A stretch of DNA of 46,949 nucleotides from contig JAFRDL010000025.1 of assembly GCA_017411265.1 (NCBI GenBank), positions 1-46,949 on the forward strand, given 5' to 3'. The position numbers and the translations under genes are program-made. Source of the DNA: Oscillospiraceae bacterium (lineage in GTDB: Bacteria > Bacillota > Clostridia > Oscillospirales > Oscillospiraceae). Numbering within the stretch: position 1 is the stretch's first letter; every line of letters begins with the position of its first letter. This document shows, piece after piece, positions 26,076-33,845 of this stretch. The notes under the pieces were generated by a model. The model searched no databases. It saw only the letters and a program-made list of their open reading frames with translations, and had not been told where the DNA came from.

Positions 26076-26810
26076 ATGTCCGGACATTCCAAGTGGCATA
26101 ACATACAGAAAACAAAGGGCGCGCAGGATGCCAAGCGGGCCCAGACCTTCACCAAGATCGCCCGGGAGATGATCGTGGCGGTGAAGGAGGGCGGCAGCGG
26201 CGATCCGGCCAACAACTCCCGCCTGGCGGCGGTCGTCGCCAAGGCCAAGGCTGCCAACATGCCCAACGACAACATCAAGCGCACCATTGAAAAGGCCCTG
26301 GGCAGCGGCGCTACCGACAACTACGAGAGCGTCACCTACGAGGGCTACGGCCCCTGCGGCGTGGCGGTGATCGTGGACGCCATGACCGACAACCGGAAGC
26401 GCACCGCCTCCGACGTGCGGCATTACTTTGACAAATACGGCGGGAACATGGGCGCTGCGGGCTGCGTGTCCTGGTCCTTCGACAAGAAGGGCGTCATCGT
26501 CATCGACAACGAGGACGGCGACTGGGACGAGGATACGGTCCTGGAGGACGCCATGGACGCCGGCGCCGACGATCTGGAGACCGAAGAGGGGATCTTCACC
26601 GTATATACCCAGCCCGACGATGTGGCTCCCGTGTCCGAGGCCCTGAGCAAGAAGTATAAGCTGCTCTCCGCCCAGGTGGAAATGGTGCCCCAGAACTACA
26701 TCGCCCTCACCGACGAGGGGGACATCAAGAACATGTCCAAGATGCTGGAGATGTTCGAGGACAACGACGACGTGCAGAACGTCTGGCACAACTGGGAGAA
26801 CGAGGAATAA
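26076..26810 (+). CDS. yebC: YebC/PmpR family protein
   Basis: Conserved protein implicated in transcription control and, in recent work on the family, in relieving ribosome stalling at proline stretches. The N-terminus MSGHSKWHNIQKTKGAQDAKRAQTF is diagnostic. KAKAANMPNDNIKRTIEKA, YEGYGPCGVAVIVDAMTDNRKRTASDVRH and GGNMGAAGCVSWSFDKKG complete the core. The C-terminal domain ends in DNDDVQNVWHNWENEE. The product has 244 residues, and ATG 26076 follows GGGGGAA. It is a single-gene unit between its own promoter and a strong terminator. Confidence 0.96.
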   Translation: MSGHSKWHNIQKTKGAQDAKRAQTFTKIAREMIVAVKEGGSGDPANNSRLAAVVAKAKAANMPNDNIKRTIEKALGSGATDNYESVTYEGYGPCGVAVIVDAMTDNRKRTASDVRHYFDKYGGNMGAAGCVSWSFDKKGVIVIDNEDGDWDEDTVLEDAMDAGADDLETEEGIFTVYTQPDDVAPVSEALSKKYKLLSAQVEMVPQNYIALTDEGDIKNMSKMLEMFEDNDDVQNVWHNWENEE

Positions 26811-26895
26811 GGCGCTGACGAGCATCAAAACGGCGGATCTCACCTTTTTTCTGAACATTTTCAGGAGAAACGAAAAAGCAGTTGTGCAATACATG

Positions 26896-26927
26896 AAAAG
26901 GAGCGGGACGATCGTCCCGCTCCTTTT
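26896..26927 (+). terminator. Perfect 32-base palindromic terminator after yebC
   Basis: AAAAGGAGCGGGAC and its exact complement around GATC form a GC-rich stem flanked by A and T runs, so it should work in both directions. Confidence 0.85.
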
Positions 26928-26942
26928 GATTCTGGGGCTATA

Positions 26943-26972
26943 TTGACAAATGGGGGTTTGCATCCGTATAGT
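26943..26972 (+). promoter_or_regulatory. Promoter of the Rgg-type regulator
   Basis: -35 TTGACA (26943-26948), 18 bp, -10 TATAGT (26967-26972). The spacer contains TTTGCAT (26957-26963), identical to the half-site of the palindrome after the gene at 27897, so autoregulation is plausible. Confidence 0.7.
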
Positions 26973-27034
26973 GTGCATGGCAGAATGGATGGAATGATTA
27001 TGAACACACGGGGTTTTTGGAAAGGATCGCCGCC

Positions 27035-27895
27035 ATGAATACCTACGATCAACTGGGGAAAGTGTTCCATGATTTCAGGACCAATCGAAGCATCTCCCTG
27101 AAGCAGATCGCCGATGAAAACGTCTCCGTCTCGCAGATCTCGCGCTTTGAAAGAGGGGAGACGGATATTTCCGTCACGAAATTCCTGAAAATACTGGAAA
27201 ACATGCACGTGGAAGTGACGGAGTTCATGGATGCGGTGCGCGGGTATGACAAGACAGAGACCATCCGCTTTATGGGTCAGTTGATCCCGCTGGAATACAA
27301 GCGGGACGTTGCCGGTTTTCGGCGTCTTTACGATGAACAAAAAGAAAAGTATGAAAAGAGCCCCTGGGTATATCAGTATCGTTTGAACATGATCCTGGCG
27401 CAGAGCTTTATCTGCAAGTGTGACAACACGGTGCCGTTTCCCCGGGAATACCTGGACGAGGTGACCGATTATCTGTTTTCCGTTGAGGAATGGAAGATCT
27501 ACGAGCTGATCCTGATCGGAAACCTGTATTTGTTCATGGACATACCCCTCCTTCACAAAATGGGCCAGGAGATCCTGAAAAGCTACGCCGGAACCGGCGC
27601 CAATAAGCGTCTTGTCGTCATTACGCTTCTGAACATCTGGGAGACCTGCCTCCACAAGGACGAGCTCGCGGTCGCCGCCTGGTACAGGGACGGCATCCTG
27701 CCGCTGACGGCGGACGAAACCATGCTGTACGAAAGAAACCTGTACCACTTCCTGTCCGGGCTCCAACGCTTCAAAGGCGGGGAGAAGGAACTGGGAAAAC
27801 AGGAAATGGAACAGGCCATCCAGATCTATGAATGGCTGGGCTGCCATAATCTGGCGCGCAACTATACCGAGGACCTGAATCGATACGCAACTTGA
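27035..27895 (+). CDS. Rgg/GadR/MutR-type transcriptional regulator
   Basis: A 286-residue regulator. The N-terminal helix-turn-helix of the XRE type (about 1-65) reads LGKVFHDFRTNRSISLKQIADENVSVSQISRFERGETDISVTKFLKILE, followed by the all-helical repeat domain of Rgg proteins. In streptococci that domain binds short secreted peptides. ATG 27035 has AAAGGAT seven bases upstream, favoured over a TTG 18 bases earlier. It lies just before an MFS exporter, and a perfect palindrome directly follows its stop, so the exporter is the likely target. I found no obvious peptide pheromone gene beside it. Confidence 0.85.
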   Translation: MNTYDQLGKVFHDFRTNRSISLKQIADENVSVSQISRFERGETDISVTKFLKILENMHVEVTEFMDAVRGYDKTETIRFMGQLIPLEYKRDVAGFRRLYDEQKEKYEKSPWVYQYRLNMILAQSFICKCDNTVPFPREYLDEVTDYLFSVEEWKIYELILIGNLYLFMDIPLLHKMGQEILKSYAGTGANKRLVVITLLNIWETCLHKDELAVAAWYRDGILPLTADETMLYERNLYHFLSGLQRFKGGEKELGKQEMEQAIQIYEWLGCHNLARNYTEDLNRYAT

Positions 27896-27896
27896 A

Positions 27897-27912
27897 TTTG
27901 CATATATGCAAA
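27897..27912 (+). promoter_or_regulatory. Palindrome TTTGCATATATGCAAA, candidate Rgg operator
   Basis: A 16-bp perfect palindrome two bases after the regulator stop. Its centre is about 47 bp before the predicted start of the MFS gene, where an activator would bind next to a promoter lacking a good -35. Confidence 0.55.
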
Positions 27913-27919
27913 ACCGCGC

Positions 27920-27968
27920 GACCTCCGGCTGTTGGGAACTATAATCGGTTCATAACAGCGCGGAGGTC
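27920..27968 (+). promoter_or_regulatory. MFS gene promoter within an RBS-sequestering hairpin
   Basis: Left arm GACCTCCGGCTGTT (27920-27933) and right arm 27954-27968 pair with one bulge. The loop holds the -10 TATAAT (27940-27945), with no good -35. Predicted start near 27952 lies just before the right arm, which contains the GGAGG for ATG 27975. Confidence 0.55.
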
Positions 27969-27974
27969 TTGGAT

Positions 27975-29201
27975 ATGCGGGACAACAAGATACGGAAAAA
28001 CGAGGCGCTGCTCTGGTTCGGAAGCTGGACCTCCCGGATCGGCAATATCGTTTTTGACTATGCAAACAGCGTCAGCATCGTCGGTGCCTTTGCGGGAAAA
28101 CCGTGGGTACTGGCGATCTATCAAAGCTCGGAGACGGTCATCCAGATCCTTTTCAATCTGGTCGGAGGGGCAAAGGCCGATACCGGCGACCGGAAAAAGA
28201 TCGTGGTGACCACGGACATCCTGGCCGCCCTGATCTGCCTGGGCCTGAGCTTTTTTGTGGATTCAGACTGCATGGCGGCGGTCATGGTGTTTGCAAACGC
28301 CTTGTTGGCCGTGGTATACGCATTCAATTCTCCAACCTACAAATCCCTGATCCGCGAGGTGATCGAGAAAGAGCGCATCGGCTTTTTCAACGGCATATCC
28401 CACACTGGCGGGGAACTGATTCGGGTGACCGGACCCATGATCGGCGTCGGACTGGTGGGGATGATCGGAGTCAGAGGAGCGCTTCTTTTTGACGCCTGCA
28501 CCTTTGCGATTTCTGCGGCTGCGGAGTGTCTCCTCACAAAAACGGACGGCTCGCCCGTGAGCAAAAAGGAAGGGAAGAATGTTCTGACCGGGATCGCCGA
28601 GGGCTTTGGATATCTGCTGCGGGAAAGGAAAATCTTTTTTCTGGTCCTGCTGGCATCGTTTGTGAATTTCTTTTTGGCAGGGTACAATCTTCTGCTCCCG
28701 TATACAAACGTGATTTTTGCGGGGATGCTGGAAAACTTCTACAGCAAAGCCCTCGCCGCGGAGGCCGTGGGCGGGATTATCGGCTCCGCCGTCTGTGCCA
28801 GGGTGGCCAACCGATTCCGGGACAATGTTCTGGCGCTTATTCTGTTTTTGTCCGGTACTGGTTCGGCTCTGCTGCTGGAGCCGGTTCTGGCTCTGACCGG
28901 GAATTGCCTCCTCTGCCTGATCCCGTTTGTCCTGTTTGGCATATCCCTGACGGCGTTCAACATCCAGTTTATGTCCTATGTTCAGGTAGCCTGTGATGAA
29001 AGCTATTTGGGAAGGGTGTTCAGCATCATCTTTACCGTTGCCGTGTTGTTCATGCCACTGGGCTCCTTTCTTTTTTCCGCATTCGTAGACATGAGCGACA
29101 TAGACAGCTATTATACCGTCGGCGGCGGGATCGTTCTGCTGTCGCTGATCAGCATTCGGATCCATTTTCGACGGGGAAAAAGGACTGGCGTCGTTTCATA
29201 A
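27975..29201 (+). CDS. MFS transporter, MefA-like drug-efflux type
   Basis: A 408-residue membrane protein with about twelve helices. It begins KNEALLWFGSWTSRIGNIVFDYA, and GGAKADTGDRKKIVVTTDILAAL matches the conserved loop 2-3 (G-x-x-x-D-x-x-x-R-K/R) of proton-driven antiporters. YAFNSPTYKSLIREVIEKERIGFFNG is typical of the MefA/macrolide-efflux branch. The substrate is not known. ATG 27975 is eight bases after GGAGG. The upstream Rgg-type gene, the palindrome and the hairpin suggest induced expression. No terminator is seen before the HD gene. Confidence 0.85.
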   Translation: MRDNKIRKNEALLWFGSWTSRIGNIVFDYANSVSIVGAFAGKPWVLAIYQSSETVIQILFNLVGGAKADTGDRKKIVVTTDILAALICLGLSFFVDSDCMAAVMVFANALLAVVYAFNSPTYKSLIREVIEKERIGFFNGISHTGGELIRVTGPMIGVGLVGMIGVRGALLFDACTFAISAAAECLLTKTDGSPVSKKEGKNVLTGIAEGFGYLLRERKIFFLVLLASFVNFFLAGYNLLLPYTNVIFAGMLENFYSKALAAEAVGGIIGSAVCARVANRFRDNVLALILFLSGTGSALLLEPVLALTGNCLLCLIPFVLFGISLTAFNIQFMSYVQVACDESYLGRVFSIIFTVAVLFMPLGSFLFSAFVDMSDIDSYYTVGGGIVLLSLISIRIHFRRGKRTGVVS

Positions 29202-29306
29202 GGAGATGGCTTCGTTCTTTCCGTCGCATACAGGAGAAAATACGTGACAAACACGAGAAAGGATGCTACAGTACAACCATCCGACAAGAGAAGAGGAGCG
29301 ATGAAC

Positions 29307-29849
29307 ATGAGCCGTATCCCCACGCCCGAGGAAGCGTATGAGATCATCAAAGAATACAATAAAGAGCCCTTCCATCTGGAGCACGCCCGGATCGTTTCAA
29401 AGGTGATGGGCGTTTTCGCCCGGACGTACGACCCGGAACGGACGGACTTCTGGCGTACCGTGGGCATGCTCCATGACATCGACTTTGAGCTCTGGCCCGA
29501 GCAGCACTGCGTGAAAGCCAACGCGCTGCTCCGTGAGCTGGACATGGACGAGGGACTGATCCACGCGGTGGTAAGCCACGGCTGGGGGATCTGCTCCGAC
29601 GTGGAACCGGAGCTCTACATGGAAAAGGTGCTGTTTGCTACCGACGAGCTGACCGGGCTGATCGGAGCGGCGGCCAGGATGCGGCCCACCGGACTGGAGG
29701 GGATGGACGCCAAGTCTCTGAACAAAAAGTTCAAGGACAAGAAATTCGCCGCCGGGTGCAGCCGGGACGTGATCCGGCAGGGCGCGGAGATGATGGGCGT
29801 GGAGCTGAACGATCTGTTCACCATGACCATCCAGGCCATGCAGGAATGA
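29307..29849 (+). CDS. HD-domain predicted phosphohydrolase
   Basis: A 180-residue protein. Metal-binding residues are visible in FHLEHARIVSKVM (His), GMLHDIDFELWPEQHC (HD pair) and LIHAVVSHGW (His), followed by an Asp in FATDELTGLIGA; this is the HDIG-type single-domain hydrolase pattern. The substrate is unknown. I use ATG 29307 with GAGGAG eight bases upstream, because homologs of this type start near IPTPEEAYEIIKEYN. A GTG at 29244, which also has an AGGAG, would add 21 residues. It is followed by a strong bidirectional terminator. Confidence 0.82.
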   Translation: MSRIPTPEEAYEIIKEYNKEPFHLEHARIVSKVMGVFARTYDPERTDFWRTVGMLHDIDFELWPEQHCVKANALLRELDMDEGLIHAVVSHGWGICSDVEPELYMEKVLFATDELTGLIGAAARMRPTGLEGMDAKSLNKKFKDKKFAAGCSRDVIRQGAEMMGVELNDLFTMTIQAMQE

Positions 29850-29880
29850 AAAAGGAAGTCCGTTTCGGACTTCCTTTTTT
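29849..29880. terminator. Bidirectional terminator between convergent genes
   Basis: A 14-bp stem (AAAAAGGAAGTCCG and its complement) with loop TTT, flanked by A and T runs. It serves both the HD gene and the glycosylase gene, overlapping the last base of each. Confidence 0.85.
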
Positions 29881-30401
29881 CATGTTCTCAAAATGAAACG
29901 CCAGGGCTTGGCCTGATCTTCCGGGGAGGCGTAACCGATCCCCACCCGGGGCGCCGTATCGTACGCGCAGGGGAGCCCGTCTTCCTCCAGCCAGAGAGGC
30001 CCCGTATCGTCCGAGAGGGTGCAGCGGTTCAGCTCGCCGGTGACGGACAGAGCTTTTGTCAGCTTGCCGGGGCCGTCCGCGCCTTCGCAGGCCCGGATCA
30101 GCACTGCCTGCGGCCGGTCCTCCTCGCCGGTGACGATGTTCAGCATCCAGTGGATCCCATAACAGAGGTATACGTACAGGACGCCGGGCGGGGCGTACAG
30201 CACCTCGGTGCGCTTTGTCCGGCCCTTGTGGGCGTGACAGGCAGTGTCCGTCTCCCCGCAGTAGGCCTCCGTTTCCGTGATCCGCAGCCGCCGGATCTCT
30301 CCGTCCGGAAGACGGCGGCACAGCCATTTTCCCACAAGCTCAGCGGCGACCTCCGGACACTCCCGGGCGAAAAATTCTCTTGTCAGGATCCGGTGTTGCA
30401 T
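29880..30401 (-). CDS. 3-methyladenine DNA glycosylase (AAG/MPG family)
   Basis: Base-excision repair enzyme that removes alkylated purines. The 173 residues have the family start (ILTREFFARECPEVAAELVGKWLCRR), catalytic Glu in RITETEAYCGETDTACHAHKG, RTEVLYAPPGVLYVYLCYGIHWMLNIVT for nucleotide flipping, and GPGKLTKAL. It is a little shorter than many homologs (about 190-200). It overlaps the gene upstream by 19 bp, so it is the last gene of the dapA transcript. Confidence 0.93.
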   Translation of the reverse strand: MQHRILTREFFARECPEVAAELVGKWLCRRLPDGEIRRLRITETEAYCGETDTACHAHKGRTKRTEVLYAPPGVLYVYLCYGIHWMLNIVTGEEDRPQAVLIRACEGADGPGKLTKALSVTGELNRCTLSDDTGPLWLEEDGLPCAYDTAPRVGIGYASPEDQAKPWRFILRT

Positions 30402-31171
30402 CGGAGATAGTTTTCGATCACGGGGTATTGCTTCGGCTTGATGTGGATCCCGTCGCCGGCATTGTACACGTCCAGGAAATATCCCTCGTTATCCGCCAGC
30501 AGACGGAACACATCCAGATACTCGGTGCCGTATTCCCGGCTCAGGTCCTTGATGGCCTGGCAGTACAGTGTGACGTGCCGCAGGTTATAGGCCTTGTTCA
30601 TGGGAGTCTCATGGCCGACAGGCGCCACGGAGATCAAATAAACGGTGGCGTTGGGCTGCGTTTCGGTAACGATGTCCAGAAGCTTCCGCATGGGCTTTTT
30701 ATACTCTTCGACGTCGTCCATGAAGTCGCTGCAGTCGTTGATGCCCAGCATGATGTAGACCTTGTTGTAGATATCCGGGAAATCGTGGAAGATCCGGTCA
30801 ACGGAGCCGTACCGCTTGTTCGGATCCAGATACCAGGGAAAATCCAGCAGATCCTGCGCGGCAAAACCGACGCAGCAATAGTAGTCGGCGTTCCTCAGCT
30901 CCAGATAATTGGCGATACCCACGATTTGGGAGTGCCCGATAAAGGCGGCATCGTCAAACCAGGTTTTTTCCACCGGAGACGAGCTTTCCACGGTGGATAC
31001 GGGGATCGTCGGGAACGGGTTTCCGCGGAAGCAGCCGAAGAAACGGAGAAAGACGCATTCTGCCTCCAGAATGCTCAGCGTGTTGGAGGGGTAAAAGAAA
31101 CCGTCCTCCTCCTCGATGAGAACGCCGGCCCTCTGCATGACAGCCGCGGCGTTCCGGCCCTCCGGAGCCAT
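30383..31171 (-). CDS. SGNH-hydrolase part of a gene split by an amber codon
   Basis: The open frame begins MAPEGRNAAAVMQRAGVLIEEEDGFFYPSNTL, which is the rest of an SLH repeat, so this is not a natural protein start; no ribosome binding site precedes it. The remainder is an SGNH/GDSL esterase-like domain: FIGHSQIVGI (nucleophile Ser, with His where Asp is usual), IMLGINDC (G-x-N-D block) and DGIHIKPKQYP (catalytic Asp-x-x-His). It is in the same frame as the 146-residue gene upstream; the two are separated by one TAG and seven sense codons. Together they would make a secreted, SLH-anchored hydrolase of about 416 residues. As it stands it may be untranslated. Confidence 0.75.
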   Translation of the reverse strand: MAPEGRNAAAVMQRAGVLIEEEDGFFYPSNTLSILEAECVFLRFFGCFRGNPFPTIPVSTVESSSPVEKTWFDDAAFIGHSQIVGIANYLELRNADYYCCVGFAAQDLLDFPWYLDPNKRYGSVDRIFHDFPDIYNKVYIMLGINDCSDFMDDVEEYKKPMRKLLDIVTETQPNATVYLISVAPVGHETPMNKAYNLRHVTLYCQAIKDLSREYGTEYLDVFRLLADNEGYFLDVYNAGDGIHIKPKQYPVIENYLRCNTGS

Positions 31172-31192
31172 GGTCCCGGCGTCCAGGAAGGA

Positions 31193-31633
31193 CTACCAGG
31201 GGTTGATCGTATCCAGGGTACGCTGGCTGTAAACCAGATACCTTTGCAGCGCGAGACAGAGGTCCTGCCGGGTCATCTCCGCATCCGGCCGGAATTGTCC
31301 GCCGTCCGAAGCGGGAAGGATCCCGTTCCGGCAGGCCCAGTCGGCTCCCGCCGCGTACCAGGCGGCAGTGTCGATATCCGGGCAGGCCGGCTGCCCGGAA
31401 AACTCCGTTACGCCCTCATACCCGGCGAGGATCGCCGCGGCCATGGCCCGTGTCAGCGGCGAAGAGAGGGGATAGAGCTCCTCGATCTGACGAAAAGAGG
31501 CTCTGTTTTCCGCCATGGAGGCGCACGGGGCGTACGCGGAAGTCCGAAGGGAGTCTCCCTCGGCGGCCTGCGCCGTGATGGGGATGGCCAGAAGCAGGAC
31601 CGCGCACAGCAGCGCAGAAATAACACGCTTCAT
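31193..31633 (-). CDS. Secreted SLH-domain protein, truncated N-terminal part of the split gene
   Basis: 146 residues. A signal peptide (MKRVISALLCAVLLLAIPITAQA, cleavage before AEGDS) is followed by S-layer-homology text: LSSPLTRAMAAAILAGYEGV and CPDIDTAAWYAAGADWACRNGILPASDGGQFRPDAEMTRQDLCLALQRYLV. SLH repeats bind pyruvylated secondary wall polymers. It ends DTINPW-TAG (stop at 31193-31195), and translation beyond the stop gives SFLDAGTMAPEGRN, the start of the next SLH repeat. The full gene was therefore signal peptide, SLH repeats and SGNH hydrolase. The AAGGA directly abuts the ATG, so initiation may be weak. It follows dapA by 39 bp. Confidence 0.78.
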   Translation of the reverse strand: MKRVISALLCAVLLLAIPITAQAAEGDSLRTSAYAPCASMAENRASFRQIEELYPLSSPLTRAMAAAILAGYEGVTEFSGQPACPDIDTAAWYAAGADWACRNGILPASDGGQFRPDAEMTRQDLCLALQRYLVYSQRTLDTINPW

Positions 31634-31672
31634 TCCTTTTTCTCGCTTTCTGGAATGGAATAAAAGAGAAGG

Positions 31673-32557
31673 TCAAATCAAATGCAGTTCCCGCAGAGCG
31701 TCTGTCAGCCGCGCCTTATGGGGATCGTCCATGGCACACAGAGGCAGACGGAAGGACAGGGGGGCAAGCCCCAGGAGGCAGAGCGCCGTTTTCACGGGGA
31801 TGGGGTTTACCTGGCAGAACAGGGCGTCAAAGAGAGGCGCCAGCCGGAAGTGAAGCCCACGGGCCCCGGGAAGATCACCCGAGAGCAGGGCGGCGCAAAG
31901 CTCCGACATCTCCTGCGGGACAACGTTGGAGGCCACAGAGATCACGCCGTGACCGCCCAAAGCCATAATGGGAAGCGTCTGGTCGTCGTTGCCGCTCCAC
32001 ACCGTCAGCGCGTCTCCGCAGAGCCGGATGGTACGGGAGACCAGGGATACGTCCCCGGAGGCTTCTTTGACGCCGCAGATCCCAGGATGCTCGGCAAGCC
32101 GGGCATACAGCTCCGCCGTGCAGGCGATCCCGGTCCGGCCGGGAACGTTGTAAACGATCACCGGCAGGCCAATGCAGTCGGCTACGTGGGTGAAGTGCTG
32201 AAAAAGTCCCCGTTCCGTGGCCTTGTTGTAATAGGGCGTGGACAGCAGGACCGCGTCCGCACCGGCGGCTTCCGCATCCCGGGCATGGCGGAGCGAGAGC
32301 TCCGTGTCGTTCCCGCCGATCCCGGCGATCACGGGGACGCGCCCGGCGGTGTGTCCGATGCTGAATCGAAGAAGGCTTCGGCGCTCCTCCGGAGAGAGGG
32401 TGGCCGCCTCGCCGGTGGTGCCGGATATCACAAGGGCGGAGACGCCGCCCTGGATCTGGCGGTCTATCAGAGCGGCCATCGTCTCATAATCGATCCCGCT
32501 TTCGGTGTAGGGCGTGATCATGGCGGTGGCGCAGCCGGTAAAAACGGTTCTTTTCAT
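31673..32557 (-). CDS. dapA: 4-hydroxy-tetrahydrodipicolinate synthase
   Basis: First committed step of lysine and diaminopimelate synthesis, and so also of spore dipicolinate. It condenses pyruvate with aspartate semialdehyde. The 294 residues include VISGTTGEAATLSPEER (substrate loop), YNVPGRTG (catalytic Tyr), GVKEASGDVS (Schiff-base Lys) and GGHGVISVASNV. ATG 32557 follows AAAGGAG; the longer in-frame reading is rejected because it runs across the promoter. The leader of about 155 nt has no lysine riboswitch or T-box motif that I can identify. Confidence 0.95.
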   Translation of the reverse strand: MKRTVFTGCATAMITPYTESGIDYETMAALIDRQIQGGVSALVISGTTGEAATLSPEERRSLLRFSIGHTAGRVPVIAGIGGNDTELSLRHARDAEAAGADAVLLSTPYYNKATERGLFQHFTHVADCIGLPVIVYNVPGRTGIACTAELYARLAEHPGICGVKEASGDVSLVSRTIRLCGDALTVWSGNDDQTLPIMALGGHGVISVASNVVPQEMSELCAALLSGDLPGARGLHFRLAPLFDALFCQVNPIPVKTALCLLGLAPLSFRLPLCAMDDPHKARLTDALRELHLI

Positions 32558-32661
32558 GGCATGGAACTCCTTTCCCGTCCGCGGAAGGACGATAAGACAG
32601 AGGATCTCCCGCCATCCTATGAACAGAGAAAGGAGCCGGTGCGCTTCATCGGATTCCCGGC

Positions 32662-32690
32662 TTGCATCTGCGGTTTTCTTGATATATAAT
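32662..32690 (+). promoter_or_regulatory. Promoter of queA-tgt
   Basis: -35 TTGCAT (32662-32667), 17 bp, -10 TATAAT (32685-32690). Expected start is about 32697, giving a leader of about 110 nt. The transcript runs straight through the opposing dapA promoter. Confidence 0.65.
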
Positions 32691-32720
32691 ACACAGGCCT
32701 TTACGCGCCCTTGATATATC

Positions 32721-32749
32721 ATCATATCACCCGGGAAAAGTCCCGTCAA
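32721..32749 (-). promoter_or_regulatory. Promoter of dapA
   Basis: On the minus strand: -35 TTGACG (32744-32749), 17 bp, -10 TATGAT (32721-32726). Expected start is about 32714, so it faces the queA promoter. Confidence 0.7.
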
Positions 32750-32807
32750 GGGAAGTCGGCGCGGAGGATCACGATCGGCCGGGAATGTCCGGCGAATGGA
32801 GCGTCAA

Positions 32808-33830
32808 TTGAAAAAATCGGATTTCTATTATGATCTGCCGCCGGAGCTCATCGCCCAGACCCCGCTGGCGCAGCGGGACGCCTCCCGGCTGCTCTGTCTG
32901 GACAAGGAGACGGGAGAGTGGGACCACCGACATTTCTATGAGCTGCCGGAGCTGCTGCGTCCCGGCGACTGCCTGGTGATGAACGATTCCCGGGTGATCC
33001 CGGCCCGGCTGTTCGGCACCCGCCCCACCGGCGGGAGCGTGGAGGTCGTGCTGCTCCGGGATCTGGGGGAGGGGAACTGGGAGTGCCTGACCCGCCCGGG
33101 GCGGAAAACGCCTCCGGGCACGGAGCTCTCTTTCGGAGAGGGAAGGCTGACCGCCCGGGTCGTCCGGGCGGGGGAGGACGGTAACAAAGTATTGCATTTT
33201 TGTTACCAAGGGATTTTTCTGGAGCTGCTGGAGGAGCTGGGGCAGATGCCCCTGCCGCCCTACATCAAGGAGCAGCTTCGGGACCGGGAGCGGTATCAGA
33301 CCGTGTACTCCCGGGACCCCGGATCGGCCGCCGCCCCCACCGCGGGTCTGCATTTCACAAAAGAATTGCTGGATCGGATCGCGCGCCGGGGGGTGGAACT
33401 GGCATATGTCACGCTTCACGTGGGGCTGGGAACCTTCCGCCCCGTCAAAGAGGAGAACATCGAAGACCACCCCATGCACGCGGAATTCTGCATCGTTCCG
33501 GATCGCACGGCCGAGCTCGTCAACCGGACCCGTGCCGACGGCGGGCGGGTGGTGTCCGTGGGGACGACCTCCTGCCGTACGCTGGAGAGCTTTTCCCGGG
33601 AGGACGGAACGCTGGAGGCCCGGAGCGGCTGGACGGATATCTTTATTTATCCCGGTTATCGGTTCAAGACCGTGGACGCCCTCGTGACCAATTTCCACCT
33701 GCCGGAGAGCACGCTCATCATGCTGGTCTCCGCCCTGGCGGGACGGGAGCATGTGCTGGCGGCTTACCGGGAGGCTGTGGAAAAGCGGTATCGCTTCTTT
33801 TCCTTCGGCGACGCCATGTTTATTCACTGA
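32808..33830 (+). CDS. queA: S-adenosylmethionine:tRNA ribosyltransferase-isomerase
   Basis: Makes epoxyqueuosine in tRNA from preQ1 at the wobble base. I choose TTG 32808 because homologs begin [20 protein letters not shown] and GGAG lies six bases before it; ATG 32796 would add MERQ without a good ribosome binding site. The 340 residues include [47 protein letters not shown] and [19 protein letters not shown], all hallmark segments. It is followed 15 bp later by tgt, the preceding enzyme of the same pathway. Confidence 0.95.
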   Translation: MKKSDFYYDLPPELIAQTPLAQRDASRLLCLDKETGEWDHRHFYELPELLRPGDCLVMNDSRVIPARLFGTRPTGGSVEVVLLRDLGEGNWECLTRPGRKTPPGTELSFGEGRLTARVVRAGEDGNKVLHFCYQGIFLELLEELGQMPLPPYIKEQLRDRERYQTVYSRDPGSAAAPTAGLHFTKELLDRIARRGVELAYVTLHVGLGTFRPVKEENIEDHPMHAEFCIVPDRTAELVNRTRADGGRVVSVGTTSCRTLESFSREDGTLEARSGWTDIFIYPGYRFKTVDALVTNFHLPESTLIMLVSALAGREHVLAAYREAVEKRYRFFSFGDAMFIH

Positions 33831-33845
33831 AAAAGGAGCAGACGG

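Noticed and set aside
29244-29306. GTG 29244 as start of the HD protein
   Set aside because: It has an AGGAG, but the added residues are polar and unlike the family, while ATG 29307 has GAGGAG at good spacing. It is kept as an alternative.
31193-31195. Amber codon read as pyrrolysine
   Set aside because: No pyl genes are in view and the position aligns with an SLH linker, not a methylamine methyltransferase. A nonsense mutation or error is simpler.
32558-32714. Lysine riboswitch or T-box in the dapA leader
   Set aside because: The leader is about 155 nt, but I could not find T-box sequence, specifier stems, a lysine riboswitch core or a terminator/antiterminator pair.
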